A stretch of DNA of 64,000 nt from NCBI RefSeq assembly GCF_000241345.1, contig NZ_BAED01000028.1, positions 1-64,000 of the forward strand, given 5' to 3'. Positions 45,615 to 53,810 of the stretch are shown piece after piece. The notes beneath the pieces are model-generated. The model searched no databases and was not told where the DNA came from. It was given only the letters and a program-made list of their open reading frames with translations. Each line of letters opens with the position of its first letter. Position 1 is the stretch's first letter. This DNA is from Gordonia amarae NBRC 15530. Its GTDB lineage: Bacteria; Actinomycetota; Actinomycetes; Mycobacteriales; Mycobacteriaceae. The position numbers were made by a program, and so were the translations under genes.

Positions 45615-46819
45615 CCACGCAAACGCCCGCCCCGGTAATCACCGCCCGCGCCCAGGCCACCAACCTGGCCCTGGCCACACTCGCATTCGCCATCAGCTTC
45701 TGGGCGTGGAACCTGGTGGGACCCTTGGCCATCAGATACGCCGCCGACCTCGACCTGTCCGCGGGCCAGAAGTCGATACTCGTCGCGATTCCGGTGCTCG
45801 TCGGATCGCTCGGCCGCATCATCACCGGCGCGCTCACCGACCGCTACGGCGGCCGCACCATGTTTCCGGCACTGTTGCTGCTGACGGTGCCGTTTGTGTT
45901 GCTCATCGCCGTCGCCGGCGAACTCGACAGCTATGCGATGCTCCTGGTGATCGGATTCTTCCTCGGCGTAGGCGGCACCACCTTCGCCGTCGGTATCCCG
46001 TTCGTCAACGCCTGGTACGACCCGGCCCGACGCGGTTTCGCCACCGGTGTTTTCGGCGCCGGCATGGGCGGTACCGCACTGTCGGCATTCTTCACGCCCC
46101 GATTCGTCGACTGGTTCGGGTACTTCGCCACCCACGTGATCATCGCTGTCGCCCTGGTGGTGGTCGCCGTGATCTGCCGGATGTTCATGCACGACTCACC
46201 GCGGTGGTCACCCAATCATGACCCGGTGATCCCCAAGCTGACCGGCGCCGCCAAACTGCCCATCACCTGGGAGATGGGATTCCTGTACGCGGCAGCGTTC
46301 GGTGGGTTCGTCGCCTTCTCCACCTACCTGCCCACCTACCTCAACGATGTGTACGCCATCGACGCGCAGGGTGCGGGTACCCGCACCGCCGGATTCGCGA
46401 TCGCCGCGGTGATCGCCCGGCCCTGCGGTGGAGTGCTGGCCGACAAGTTCGGGCCGCGCCTGATCACCTTCATCTCCTGCGCGGGCGCCGCGATACTGGC
46501 CATCTGGATGCTCACCGAACCACCACTGGAAATCCCCGCCGGCATCAACTTTGTGCTGATGGCACTGTTCATGGGCCTCGGATCAGGGTCAGTGTTCACC
46601 TGGGTCGCCCAGGTTGCGCCCGCCGCACGAGTCGGATCGGTCACTGGAATCGTCGGTGCCGCAGGCGGACTCGGCGGCTTCTTCCCACCGATAGTCATGG
46701 GCGCCACTTACGACGCCGACGCCCACAGCTACACCGTCGGCCTGGCCCTGCTCAGTGCGTTCGCGGTGGCCGCCGCCCTGATCACGGCCTTCGTCATACG
46801 TAAACAAGACCGCACCTGA
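45611..46819 (+). CDS. narK: NarK-type nitrate/nitrite MFS transporter
   Basis: A 402-aa major facilitator protein with 12 predicted helices, with the nitrate-porter glycine-rich segments FFLGVGGTTFAVGIPFVNAWY and GVFGAGMGGTALSAFF in the fourth/fifth helix region and GLGSGSVFTWVAQVAP in the second half. It would import nitrate and/or export nitrite for the adjacent reductase. The GTG at 45611 overlaps the narI stop (GTGA); the longer frame entering from narI is a shadow. It is followed 22 bp later by a strong terminator. Confidence 0.95.
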   Translation: MTTQTPAPVITARAQATNLALATLAFAISFWAWNLVGPLAIRYAADLDLSAGQKSILVAIPVLVGSLGRIITGALTDRYGGRTMFPALLLLTVPFVLLIAVAGELDSYAMLLVIGFFLGVGGTTFAVGIPFVNAWYDPARRGFATGVFGAGMGGTALSAFFTPRFVDWFGYFATHVIIAVALVVVAVICRMFMHDSPRWSPNHDPVIPKLTGAAKLPITWEMGFLYAAAFGGFVAFSTYLPTYLNDVYAIDAQGAGTRTAGFAIAAVIARPCGGVLADKFGPRLITFISCAGAAILAIWMLTEPPLEIPAGINFVLMALFMGLGSGSVFTWVAQVAPAARVGSVTGIVGAAGGLGGFFPPIVMGATYDADAHSYTVGLALLSAFAVAAALITAFVIRKQDRT

Positions 46820-46841
46820 CGAATCCCGGACCCAACGCGTG

Positions 46842-46884
46842 AACCTTGCTGTCGGTTCCGGAATCCAGCACCGGCAGCAAGGTT
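46842..46884 (+). terminator. Rho-independent terminator of the nar operon
   Basis: A 15-bp stem, AACCTTGCTGTCGGT with ACCGGCAGCAAGGTT (one G-T pair), with a 13-nt loop, followed by TTTTCGCC. It lies 22 bp after the transporter stop codon. It could also act on the convergent minus-strand gene at 46963. Confidence 0.9.
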
Positions 46885-46914
46885 TTCGCCTAGGTCGAGT
46901 AGCTAGTTGCGGAC

Positions 46915-46999
46915 CCACAGTCCTACGGGCGCAGCAGACAGCAAAACCCCCAGCGCCTCAGATCAACGCGACCAGAGACCTACGGGCGCAGCAGACAGC
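46915..46999. repeat. Two 28-bp direct repeats, 57 bp apart, at the 3' end of the reductase-like gene
   Basis: 46915-46942 and 46972-46999 share CCTACGGGCGCAGCAGACAG exactly and the flanking seven bases with two differences. The downstream-coordinate copy encodes the C-terminal residues LSAAPVGLW of the minus-strand gene; the other copy lies after its stop and would encode the same residues. The 57-bp offset is a multiple of three. Confidence 0.85.
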
Positions 47000-48006
47000 C
47001 CCGCGTCGTCGAGACCGAGGATGCCGGGGGACGCCGCGCGGACCGCGGGGATGGCGTGGACCGCGGGCATCGCGGTCATGGTGTCCCAGTCGTGGTTGCC
47101 CCAGGAGTCGGGCGGCAGGAACCGGACGCGGGTGTCCAGACCGGGTTCGCCGTCGACGGTGATGCGGTAGTGGTCGTCGAGGAACTGCCAGTCGCAGTTG
47201 AGATCCGGCGTCAGGTACCAGGCGACGTCGGACCTCAGGACGACGCCGGTGGGGGTGACGCCGGTCCAGCCACCGCGCAGCGCGGCAAGGGTGTCCTTCT
47301 CGATCGTCATCCAGCCCAGATCGACGGTGCTTGCGGCGGTGGCATATTCGATGGTGAAGTCGACGCTGTCAACGGTGGTGTGCAGGGAGGCCGCGAGACG
47401 CTCGACGGCGTCGCGGAAGCTGAGCAGCGCCATCTGCGCCATGTCATGGGAGTCGGGTGGCTCGGGCTGGCCGATGCCGAACATCTGCCAGGTCTCCGGG
47501 GATTCGTACACCGAGACGTCGGCTGACTCGGAGATCGTCACCGAGCGGACATCGCGGCAGACCGCAGTCATCGCGGCGGTCACGGTGTTGATCCAGCCGG
47601 GATTGACGCCACTGATGTAAAGCGAACTGTTGCCCTTGTCGCACGCCTTGCGCAGGCGCTCGGAGACCTCACCACGCAGACCGCCGACGTTGAGCAGCAG
47701 GTTGGTGCTGACCACGTCCAGCCCGTTCTCGAGCAGGGTCGTCAGGTGATCGAGGTCGGCCAGTTGCGGGGTGTACAGCACGACGTCCGCGTCGCTCGCG
47801 AGGATGTCCCCGATATCGTCGGTCGCGGCGATCCCTACCTCCGGCCGTCCACACAGGACGCCGGCGTCGGTGCCCACCTTGTCCGGTGAGAACGCGTACA
47901 CCCCGGCGAGTTCGAGACGCGGGTCGTCGAGGATGCCCCGTAGGCTCAACGAACCGACCTTGCCCGTGGTCCACTGGACCACTCTGTGACGTTGCTGCAC
48001 ATCCAT
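46963..48006 (-). CDS. Dihydrodipicolinate reductase-like NAD(P)-binding oxidoreductase
   Basis: A 347-aa protein. The N-terminal Rossmann domain (HRVVQWTTGKVGSLSLRGIL) and AVVLYTP-type strand (ADVVLYTPQLADLDH) match the DapB-like family common in mycobacteria and related to 2,4-diaminopentanoate dehydrogenase. It is not a true lysine-pathway DapB, which is shorter (about 245-270 aa). The C-terminal half carries the family-specific catalytic region; substrate unknown. ATG 48006 has GGAGG about 10 bp upstream. Two palindromes lie in its promoter region. The gene ends in a duplicated 57-bp segment. Confidence 0.85.
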   Translation of the reverse strand: MDVQQRHRVVQWTTGKVGSLSLRGILDDPRLELAGVYAFSPDKVGTDAGVLCGRPEVGIAATDDIGDILASDADVVLYTPQLADLDHLTTLLENGLDVVSTNLLLNVGGLRGEVSERLRKACDKGNSSLYISGVNPGWINTVTAAMTAVCRDVRSVTISESADVSVYESPETWQMFGIGQPEPPDSHDMAQMALLSFRDAVERLAASLHTTVDSVDFTIEYATAASTVDLGWMTIEKDTLAALRGGWTGVTPTGVVLRSDVAWYLTPDLNCDWQFLDDHYRITVDGEPGLDTRVRFLPPDSWGNHDWDTMTAMPAVHAIPAVRAASPGILGLDDAGLSAAPVGLWSR

Positions 48007-48132
48007 CGGGCTGATGCCTCCGAAATCATTTGGGCTGGTTGATGATCAACTGACAACTTCGAGCTCGCCGACGCAGGCCGGACGACGAATATTGCCCACC
48101 GAGGTCACTCCGGAACCTTGATACCCCGGATG

Positions 48133-48164
48133 GAGAATACAATTCTCTGTGATGTAAATTACAT
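48133..48164. promoter_or_regulatory. Two adjacent operator-like palindromes upstream of the reductase-like gene
   Basis: GAGAAT-ACA-ATTCTC (48133-48147) and ATGTAA-A-TTACAT (48152-48164) are both perfect inverted repeats in an unusually AT-rich patch, about 130-160 bp before the start at 48006. They look like a regulator-binding site or two, possibly TetR/GntR type. The rest of 48007-48342 shows no gene. Confidence 0.55.
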
Positions 48165-48342
48165 TACGCCGGTCTACCGGGTCAACGATGCAAGTTTGGA
48201 TCCGGCGCGCACTGCTCGACCCATCACCGACGGATTGGACAACAGCCGCAGCAAACCGGTGTGTGTGACCCTGCAGAGAATGAGGTCCTCGGTCTGACTG
48301 TCGAACCATCCGGATGCGTAGCGAACATCAAGAATCGAAACG

Positions 48343-48383
48343 CGACGACCCCACCTTCAACTGCATCGAAGGTGGGGTCGTCG
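48343..48383 (-). terminator. Strong terminator after the rplN-rplX-rplE-rpsN block
   Basis: A perfect 16-bp stem (CGACGACCCCACCTTC with GAAGGTGGGGTCGTCG) with a 9-nt loop, starting 33 bp after the rpsN stop. On the minus strand it is followed by CGTTTCGATTCTT, moderately U-rich. It ends the ribosomal operon. Confidence 0.9.
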
Positions 48384-48415
48384 GATGTCGTTACCGGCTC
48401 AGTGAGCCGGAGGCG

Positions 48416-48601
48416 TCACCAGCTGGACTTCTGCACGCCCGGCAGCTCGCCGGCATGAGCCATGTCGCGCAGGCACACGCGGCACAGGCCGAACTTGCGG
48501 TACACCGAGTGCGGACGGCCGCACTTGTTGCACCGGGTGTAGCCGCGCACGGCGAACTTCGGCTTCTTGGCGGCCTTGTTGACCAGAGCCTTCTTTGCCA
48601 T
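48416..48601 (-). CDS. rpsN: 30S ribosomal protein S14, zinc-binding short form
   Basis: A 61-aa S14 of the short, zinc-binding (type Z) class, with CNKC and CRVC as the four zinc ligands and the ending GVQKSSW typical of the family. ATG 48601 is chosen because [10 protein letters not shown] is the conserved start; the longer frame is not real. It follows rplE by 1 bp and is the last gene before the terminator. Confidence 0.97.
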   Translation of the reverse strand: MAKKALVNKAAKKPKFAVRGYTRCNKCGRPHSVYRKFGLCRVCLRDMAHAGELPGVQKSSW

Positions 48602-48602
48602 G

Positions 48603-49181
48603 TCAGGCCTCCTTGGCGTTGTTGTCTTTGAACGGGAAGCCGAGGTGACGCAGCAGCGCACGGCCTTCGTCGTCGTTGGTGGCGGTGGTGACGACGGTGA
48701 TGTCCATACCGCGCGGACGATCGATCTTGTCGATGTTGATCTCGTGGAACATCGACTGCTCGTTCAGGCCGAACGTGTAGTTGCCGTTGCCGTCGAACTG
48801 ACGGTCCGACAGGCCGCGGAAGTCGCGGATACGGGGCAGCGCGATCGACACGAGACGGTCGAGGAACTCCCACATCCGGTCGCCACGCAGGGTGACGCGG
48901 GCGCCGATCGGCATGCCCTCACGCAGCTTGAACTGCGCGATCGACTTGCGGGCGCGACGGATCTCCGGACGCTGACCGGTGATCAGCTCCAGGTCGGCCA
49001 CGGCGCCGTTGATCAGCTTGGCGTCGCGGGCGGCATCGCCCACACCCATGTTGACGACGACCTTGACCACGCCCGGGATCTGCATCACGTTGGCGTAGTC
49101 GAATTCTTTGTTCAGCTCGGCCTTGATTTCCTCGCGGTAGCGGGTCTTCAGGCGGGGAGTGACTTTTTCGGTGGTGGTCAT
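48603..49181 (-). CDS. rplE: 50S ribosomal protein L5
   Basis: A 192-aa L5, which binds 5S rRNA in the central protuberance. Recognisable segments are LKTRYREEI near the N-terminus, [38 protein letters not shown], and [27 protein letters not shown] at the end. Two bases separate it from rplX upstream. Confidence 0.99.
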   Translation of the reverse strand: MTTTEKVTPRLKTRYREEIKAELNKEFDYANVMQIPGVVKVVVNMGVGDAARDAKLINGAVADLELITGQRPEIRRARKSIAQFKLREGMPIGARVTLRGDRMWEFLDRLVSIALPRIRDFRGLSDRQFDGNGNYTFGLNEQSMFHEINIDKIDRPRGMDITVVTTATNDDEGRALLRHLGFPFKDNNAKEA

Positions 49182-49183
49182 GC

Positions 49184-49501
49184 TCAGATGTCCTTCCCGC
49201 TCTTGCGCGAGATCCGGACCTTCTTGCCGGACTCCTCATCGATGCGGTACCCGACGCGGGTGGGGTTGCCGTCGGAGTCCACAACCATCACGTTGGACAC
49301 GTGGATGGGGGCTTCCTGAGTCACGATGCCGCCGGAGGAGGCACCGCGCTCGTTGGCCGACGCGGCGGTGTGCTTCTTGATTCGGTTGACGCCCTCGACC
49401 AGGACACGCTGCTGCTTCGGGAAGGCCTGGATGACCTTGCCCTTGGCGCCCTTGTCCTTGCCCGAGATGACGATCACGGTGTCACCCTTGTGCACCTTCA
49501 T
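49184..49501 (-). CDS. rplX: 50S ribosomal protein L24
   Basis: A 105-aa L24, an early assembly protein of the large subunit, with the KOW motif near the N-terminus ([21 protein letters not shown]) followed by [13 protein letters not shown]. It lies one base after rplN on the minus strand in the conserved rplN-rplX-rplE order. Confidence 0.99.
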   Translation of the reverse strand: MKVHKGDTVIVISGKDKGAKGKVIQAFPKQQRVLVEGVNRIKKHTAASANERGASSGGIVTQEAPIHVSNVMVVDSDGNPTRVGYRIDEESGKKVRISRKSGKDI

Positions 49502-49502
49502 G

Positions 49503-49871
49503 TCAGATCACCTCCGGTGCCAGCGACACGATCTTCATGAACTTCTTGTCACGCAGCTCGCGGCCGACGGGGCCGAAGATGCGGGTACCGCGCGGGTCGC
49601 TCTCGTTCTTGAGGATGACGGCGGCATTCTCGTCGAAACGGATGTAGCTGCCGTCCGGGCGGCGACGCTCCTTGACGGTGCGGACGATGACGGCCTTGAC
49701 GACCTCGCCCTTCTTCACGTTGCCACCGGGGATGGCGTCCTTGACAGTGGCGACGATGACGTCACCAATGCCTGCGTAACGTCGCGACGATCCGCCGAGC
49801 ACGCGGATGCACAGGATTTCCTTGGCACCGGTGTTGTCGGCGACGCGCAGACGCGATTCCTGCTGAATCAC
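49503..49871 (-). CDS. rplN: 50S ribosomal protein L14
   Basis: A 122-aa L14, starting [19 protein letters not shown] and containing [15 protein letters not shown] and [13 protein letters not shown], all invariant segments. It is the first gene of the block; the promoter must lie in 49872-50072, which holds no gene. S17 and L29 are not upstream, consistent with a separate rplN operon in mycobacteria-like genomes. Confidence 0.99.
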   Translation of the reverse strand: MIQQESRLRVADNTGAKEILCIRVLGGSSRRYAGIGDVIVATVKDAIPGGNVKKGEVVKAVIVRTVKERRRPDGSYIRFDENAAVILKNESDPRGTRIFGPVGRELRDKKFMKIVSLAPEVI

Positions 49872-50072
49872 AGTGCGTAGTCTCCTTGACCTGGAACTTT
49901 ATGTGCGCCGGATTTCCGACCCGACGCACACGGTCTGTCGCCACCGGACACGCGCCTGCCACCGGAAATCACCGAGGTGAGGAGCCGGAGGGGGTTCGCG
50001 AACCGATTCACGACGCACGCAGCGCCGTAGGCAACCCGTCAAGTGTAGAAGACTCGCAGGTAGAAACCAAAT

Positions 50073-50447
50073 TCACCATCTATCCAGGCTGGTGTAACCG
50101 TCCTGGAGGGCCCGGGCGAACAGGTGGGTCTTGGTGGGGGCGGTACGGCCGGCCGCCGCGTACTTGGCCCGGATACGGGCGAGGTGGGTACTGACCGTGG
50201 ACGCCGAGATGAACAGGGTGTCGGCGGCCTGTTCCTTGGATTCCGACGCGAGCCAGGTGAGCAGCACCTCGACCTCACGGGCGGACAGGTCGGGTTTGGT
50301 CAGCTGACCGAACACCGAGTCGGGGCGGTAGTCGGCCAGGCGCGCGAGCGGGGCCTCGCCCGACACGTCCCGACGCAGCGGCGCCCGGTTCATTCCCGCG
50401 GTGCTGTGCCGCACCGCGCGGGCCGAAGCCCTGCCATCAAATCCCAT
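50073..50447 (-). CDS. LuxR-type HTH protein lacking a receiver domain
   Basis: A 124-aa protein. Residues about 52-118 form a LuxR/NarL HTH (LSAREVEVLLTWLASESKEQAA, then ASTVSTHLARIRAKY). The end, KYAAAGRTAPTKTHLFARAL, closely parallels KYADAGRPTRTKVDLFKRAV in the full response regulator at 52976, so the two are paralogues. The N-terminal 50 residues are not a receiver: no phosphoacceptor Asp pattern. It is the last gene of the two-component locus. It may act constitutively or compete for the same sites. Confidence 0.85.
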   Translation of the reverse strand: MGFDGRASARAVRHSTAGMNRAPLRRDVSGEAPLARLADYRPDSVFGQLTKPDLSAREVEVLLTWLASESKEQAADTLFISASTVSTHLARIRAKYAAAGRTAPTKTHLFARALQDGYTSLDRW

Positions 50448-50595
50448 GTCCTAACCCCCTACGGATCGGCTTTGAGTCTTTATGAGAGACGACACCGGGG
50501 AGGGTGGTCTCACATGTGGCCAAAAGGCTATCGGGCAGGCGAACTTGGACGCTAGACCCAGAAATAGGGTCATCGGGGCCGCAACCGGCAAACGC

Positions 50596-51642
50596 TCAGG
50601 TCAGAGAGCCGTCGACACCGAATTCGAGACGAACACCACCGTCCGGCGAGCGGGAGACGACGGTCGCAAGGTGCTCGCGGCCCATCGGCAGGATCCGTAC
50701 CGTCACCTCGTCCGGGCTGTCCGCCCCGGCGATGACCTCGATCGCCGCCTCGTGCACCCGTTCGAGCGCGTCCCGCATGACCTGTCCCCCACCGGACCGG
50801 TCGTCGAGCAGGGTCACCCGTACCCCGCGATCGCGCGCCGCCCAGACGGTGTCGGACAGTTCGGGGGTGTCCAGGCTCGGCGCCCGGATCCCGTCCCGCA
50901 GCCGGGCCTGGATGAGCCGGCAGCGATGGACGTCGGCGGCGGTGAACTCCTCGCCCGCCGCGATCCGTTCGAGCATGTCGCGGGTGTCGTCGTCGAGCCT
51001 GCCCAGTTGGGCGTCGCGTTCCCGCAATGCCGCGGCCTGCGCCGCCGCCGCGGCGGCCTCCTGCATGATCTGCGTGCGCATGTCCATCACGGCCGACACC
51101 GCGGGCCGGGCGATGATCCCGCACAGGCCGACCACCGCCAGGGCCGGCGCGAGATTGAAGTGCTGGACCAACTGCGGCACCGGGTCGATACCCGCGACCG
51201 TGGCCACCGACCAGCCCACGAGGATGTGCACCCCCATCGCCACACAGGTCAGCACCACAGCTCCGCGCAGGAACAACAACACGGCGCTCAGTGACCCGAC
51301 GCCGATCAGGGTGAGCGCACCGATACAGGCCTGCCCGTCATAGGCGAGGAGGATCGCCGGATACGTCGTCATGGACAGCCCCGCGGCGAGCGCCGCGCTC
51401 CGGGTCTCGATCGGGTCACCCGGTGCCCGCGCGGCAACCTCGATACCGATGGTCGCCAGCATCAGGCCGGGTACGTAGATCCACCAATTCACCGGCGTCG
51501 GATCGACCGCCGCGATGATCACGCACATGACCACGAAGAACATGACCTGCAGCGCGAACCGGTACGTCCGCAGGCCCATCGCGTCGATCAGACCGTGTCG
51601 GCCCGGATCGAGCAGGTAGCGCTGTCTCAGCATCGACGTCAT
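50596..51642 (-). CDS. Degenerate sensor-kinase-like membrane protein
   Basis: A 348-aa protein with about six N-terminal hydrophobic helices, a coiled-coil (MQEAAAAAAQAAALRERDAQL) and a C-terminal kinase-like region. It shares the TPVNWW/TPVNWL segment and the overall plan of the intact kinase at 51639. The HisKA_3 histidine is absent (LGRLDDDTRDML where the partner has ALVHDRV), and the ATP-binding N- and G-boxes are not recognisable, only a remnant RDALERVHEAAIEV. It overlaps the kinase gene by 4 bp (ATGA). Probably a catalytically dead partner or sensor. Confidence 0.8.
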   Translation of the reverse strand: MTSMLRQRYLLDPGRHGLIDAMGLRTYRFALQVMFFVVMCVIIAAVDPTPVNWWIYVPGLMLATIGIEVAARAPGDPIETRSAALAAGLSMTTYPAILLAYDGQACIGALTLIGVGSLSAVLLFLRGAVVLTCVAMGVHILVGWSVATVAGIDPVPQLVQHFNLAPALAVVGLCGIIARPAVSAVMDMRTQIMQEAAAAAAQAAALRERDAQLGRLDDDTRDMLERIAAGEEFTAADVHRCRLIQARLRDGIRAPSLDTPELSDTVWAARDRGVRVTLLDDRSGGGQVMRDALERVHEAAIEVIAGADSPDEVTVRILPMGREHLATVVSRSPDGGVRLEFGVDGSLT

Positions 51643-52934
51643 GAGCCGCTCCAGCCGACCTGCACCGTGGTACCCCGGTCGATGACGCTGCGCAGCCTGC
51701 CCCAGCCGCCGTCGATCAGCGCCATCCTGCGACCGATACTGACCGCGATACCGAGCCTTTCAGGAGGAACGGCGTCCGCATCGAAACCCTTGCCGTCGTC
51801 GGACACCGTCACGCGGACAAACCGGGACCTCATCTCGATGAGCACGGCGATGTTCGCCTCCGGACCGGCGTGCCGCAGGCTGTTGCGTACCGCTTCGCCC
51901 ATGGCCTCGGTGATCGCATGGACCACCGGTGACGGATAGGACACCGGTCCGGAATCGTCAGCGCCGGGATCTTCAAGACCGGGAACTTCAAGATCGGGAA
52001 CTTCCGGATCGGGACCGCGAGAGGCATCCGCGCCGAGCTGGGCCTCGACTCGCACTTCCACCCGGTCGCTGAGACCGGACACCGCATCGCGCATCCGGGC
52101 CAGGGCCTCGGTCCCGCCGAGCGTTGCCCCATCGGTTCCGCCCGAGGCCAGCCTGTCGAGTTCGCTCAGCGCGGACCGCGCCTGGGTGATGGTCGTGTCG
52201 CTTTGCGGACCCGGTTCGGCCGCGATGAGCGTGGCGATGACGCGATCGTGGACGAGGGCGTCAAATCGGGCGCGTTCACGGTTGCGCGCGACCAGTCCCG
52301 CCTCGATGACGGCCTCCTCGATCGCCAGCGCCCGCGCGCCGTCGTATTCACGGACCGTCTCCAGGGTCTTGTACGCGAGAGACAGCAGCAGTCCGGCGAA
52401 GATCAAGGGCCAAATCCCGGTCGCGATCAACTCCCGGCTCAACCCCTCCGCCGCCGTCGCGGCGTTCATCCAGACGCACCCCACGATGCTGGCGATGAGC
52501 ACCAGCATCGCCTTCCCGAACGATCGGGTGATCACGGTCGCGAACGCCGCCATGCCGGCCAGCGTGGTCAGCCAGTTGACCGGCGTGTCCTCAATCCGCA
52601 CACCGTCCCAAGCGGCAAACCACAGCCCGATGTCCGCGAAGTACGCCCACACGTAGCCGTTCGTGCCGATTCCCAGCAGGCGCATGTTGCGATTCCACGC
52701 CGCGATCGCCACACCGATGGTCGGAACGGTGAGCAGCGCGAGTGCCACCGGGTCGAACCATGCCGCCGCGTGCTCGGTCGGCATCGCCGGGATGGCGAGC
52801 CCCAGACTCACCAGCACACCGCTGAGCAACAGGTAGCCGCCGAATACCTGCAGACGCGCGGTCTGTGAGGCGACGATCCTCTTGCGATCGGTGCGCGGGC
52901 GCATCAGGATCTCGGCGACACGCGCCCGCAGCAT
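51639..52934 (-). CDS. Sensor histidine kinase, NarX/DesK-like family
   Basis: A 431-aa kinase with about six transmembrane helices in residues 25-235, a HisKA_3 dimerisation helix with the phosphoacceptor in FDALVHDRVIATL, and a HATPase domain with N-box EAVRNSLRHAG and G-box DDGKGFD. A short repeated PDLEVPGLEDPG-type linker precedes the ATPase. I chose ATG 52934, 41 bp after the response-regulator stop with GGGAGCGG upstream; the longer frame reading through the regulator gene is a shadow. Partner is the response regulator at 52976. The stimulus is unknown. Confidence 0.88.
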   Translation of the reverse strand: MLRARVAEILMRPRTDRKRIVASQTARLQVFGGYLLLSGVLVSLGLAIPAMPTEHAAAWFDPVALALLTVPTIGVAIAAWNRNMRLLGIGTNGYVWAYFADIGLWFAAWDGVRIEDTPVNWLTTLAGMAAFATVITRSFGKAMLVLIASIVGCVWMNAATAAEGLSRELIATGIWPLIFAGLLLSLAYKTLETVREYDGARALAIEEAVIEAGLVARNRERARFDALVHDRVIATLIAAEPGPQSDTTITQARSALSELDRLASGGTDGATLGGTEALARMRDAVSGLSDRVEVRVEAQLGADASRGPDPEVPDLEVPGLEDPGADDSGPVSYPSPVVHAITEAMGEAVRNSLRHAGPEANIAVLIEMRSRFVRVTVSDDGKGFDADAVPPERLGIAVSIGRRMALIDGGWGRLRSVIDRGTTVQVGWSGS

Positions 52935-52975
52935 CGTCTGCCGCTCCCGCCACCCTGCCGGCGGGTGTCCTGCGG

Positions 52976-53686
52976 TCAACGGTCGCCGTCGGCGGGTCCG
53001 GCGAGCCTGTCGGATCCGCGTTCGGGTACCGGCAGCCAGCCGTCCTCGACGGCACGTTTGAACAGGTCGACCTTGGTACGGGTGGGCCTGCCCGCGTCGG
53101 CGTACTTCTGCCTGATCCGTTTGAGGTACTCGTTGACCGTGTCGGCGGTGACGCCGAGTTCGCGGCCGACGGTCACCGACGTCTCCCCCGAGGCGTAGAG
53201 GGCGAGAACCTTCTGCAACTGTGGGCTGAGGTCGACCGCGGCCAGTTCCGGATCGCCGTCGATGGCGGCGGCCCACTCGGTGGTCAGCACCTCGTTGCCC
53301 TGGGCGGCGGCGCGGATGGCGCCGATGATCTCGGCCTCCGACGCCGACTTGAGCACCACTCCGAGCACGCCTGCCTTGGCCGCCGAACGCAGCAGCGCCG
53401 GGTGTTCACCGGAGGTGTACACCACCGTGCCGATCCCCGCGTCGGTCAGACGGTTCACATTCTCCCTGGGAGTGGACGCGTCACCGAGCCGCAGATCCAG
53501 GATCACGATATCCAGACCTTCGTTCTGCAGTTGCGAGTGCGCGAGTAATTCGTCGACGGTGCTCGCCGCGCACACGAGTTCCAGGTCCGGTTCCGATTCC
53601 AGCAGCCGTTCAATGCCCCAGATCGGCGATCGGTGGTCGTCGACCATCCCGACCCGCAGTACTCGGTCGCCCGATAGCCCCGTCAT
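52976..53686 (-). CDS. LuxR/NarL-family response regulator
   Basis: A 236-aa protein with a receiver domain (MVDDHRSP acidic pocket, phosphoacceptor Asp in DIVILDLRLGD) and a C-terminal LuxR HTH (LSPQLQKVLALYASGETSVTVG, then TADTVNEYLKRIRQKY). It heads a minus-strand operon followed by its cognate kinase, then a degenerate kinase and an HTH-only paralogue. The 124-bp divergent region 53687-53810 separates it from the acetoacetate-decarboxylase-like gene. Confidence 0.93.
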   Translation of the reverse strand: MTGLSGDRVLRVGMVDDHRSPIWGIERLLESEPDLELVCAASTVDELLAHSQLQNEGLDIVILDLRLGDASTPRENVNRLTDAGIGTVVYTSGEHPALLRSAAKAGVLGVVLKSASEAEIIGAIRAAAQGNEVLTTEWAAAIDGDPELAAVDLSPQLQKVLALYASGETSVTVGRELGVTADTVNEYLKRIRQKYADAGRPTRTKVDLFKRAVEDGWLPVPERGSDRLAGPADGDR

Positions 53687-53765
53687 GGGTGTGGAGTTTA
53701 GTGCCCTGGGGCGCCGGTCCGATCGGCCACTCGGAAACTGCCGCGCATGGCATCATCAACAAAAG

Positions 53766-53777
53766 AGAACATGTTCT
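53766..53777. promoter_or_regulatory. Perfect 12-bp palindrome before decarboxylase-like gene
   Basis: AGAACATGTTCT lies 34 bp before the start codon at 53811, within an AT-rich stretch that contains the likely promoter. It probably serves as an operator. The half-site spacing (GAAC-N2-GTTC) does not fit the actinobacterial SOS box (GAAC-N4-GTTC). Confidence 0.5.
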
Positions 53778-53810
53778 AGTTTTCTTCCCGATCACTCAGG
53801 AGCTGACCCG

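Noticed and set aside
53766-53777. Possible LexA/SOS box (GAAC..GTTC)
   Set aside because: Half-site spacing is 2 bp rather than the 4 bp of the actinobacterial SOS box.
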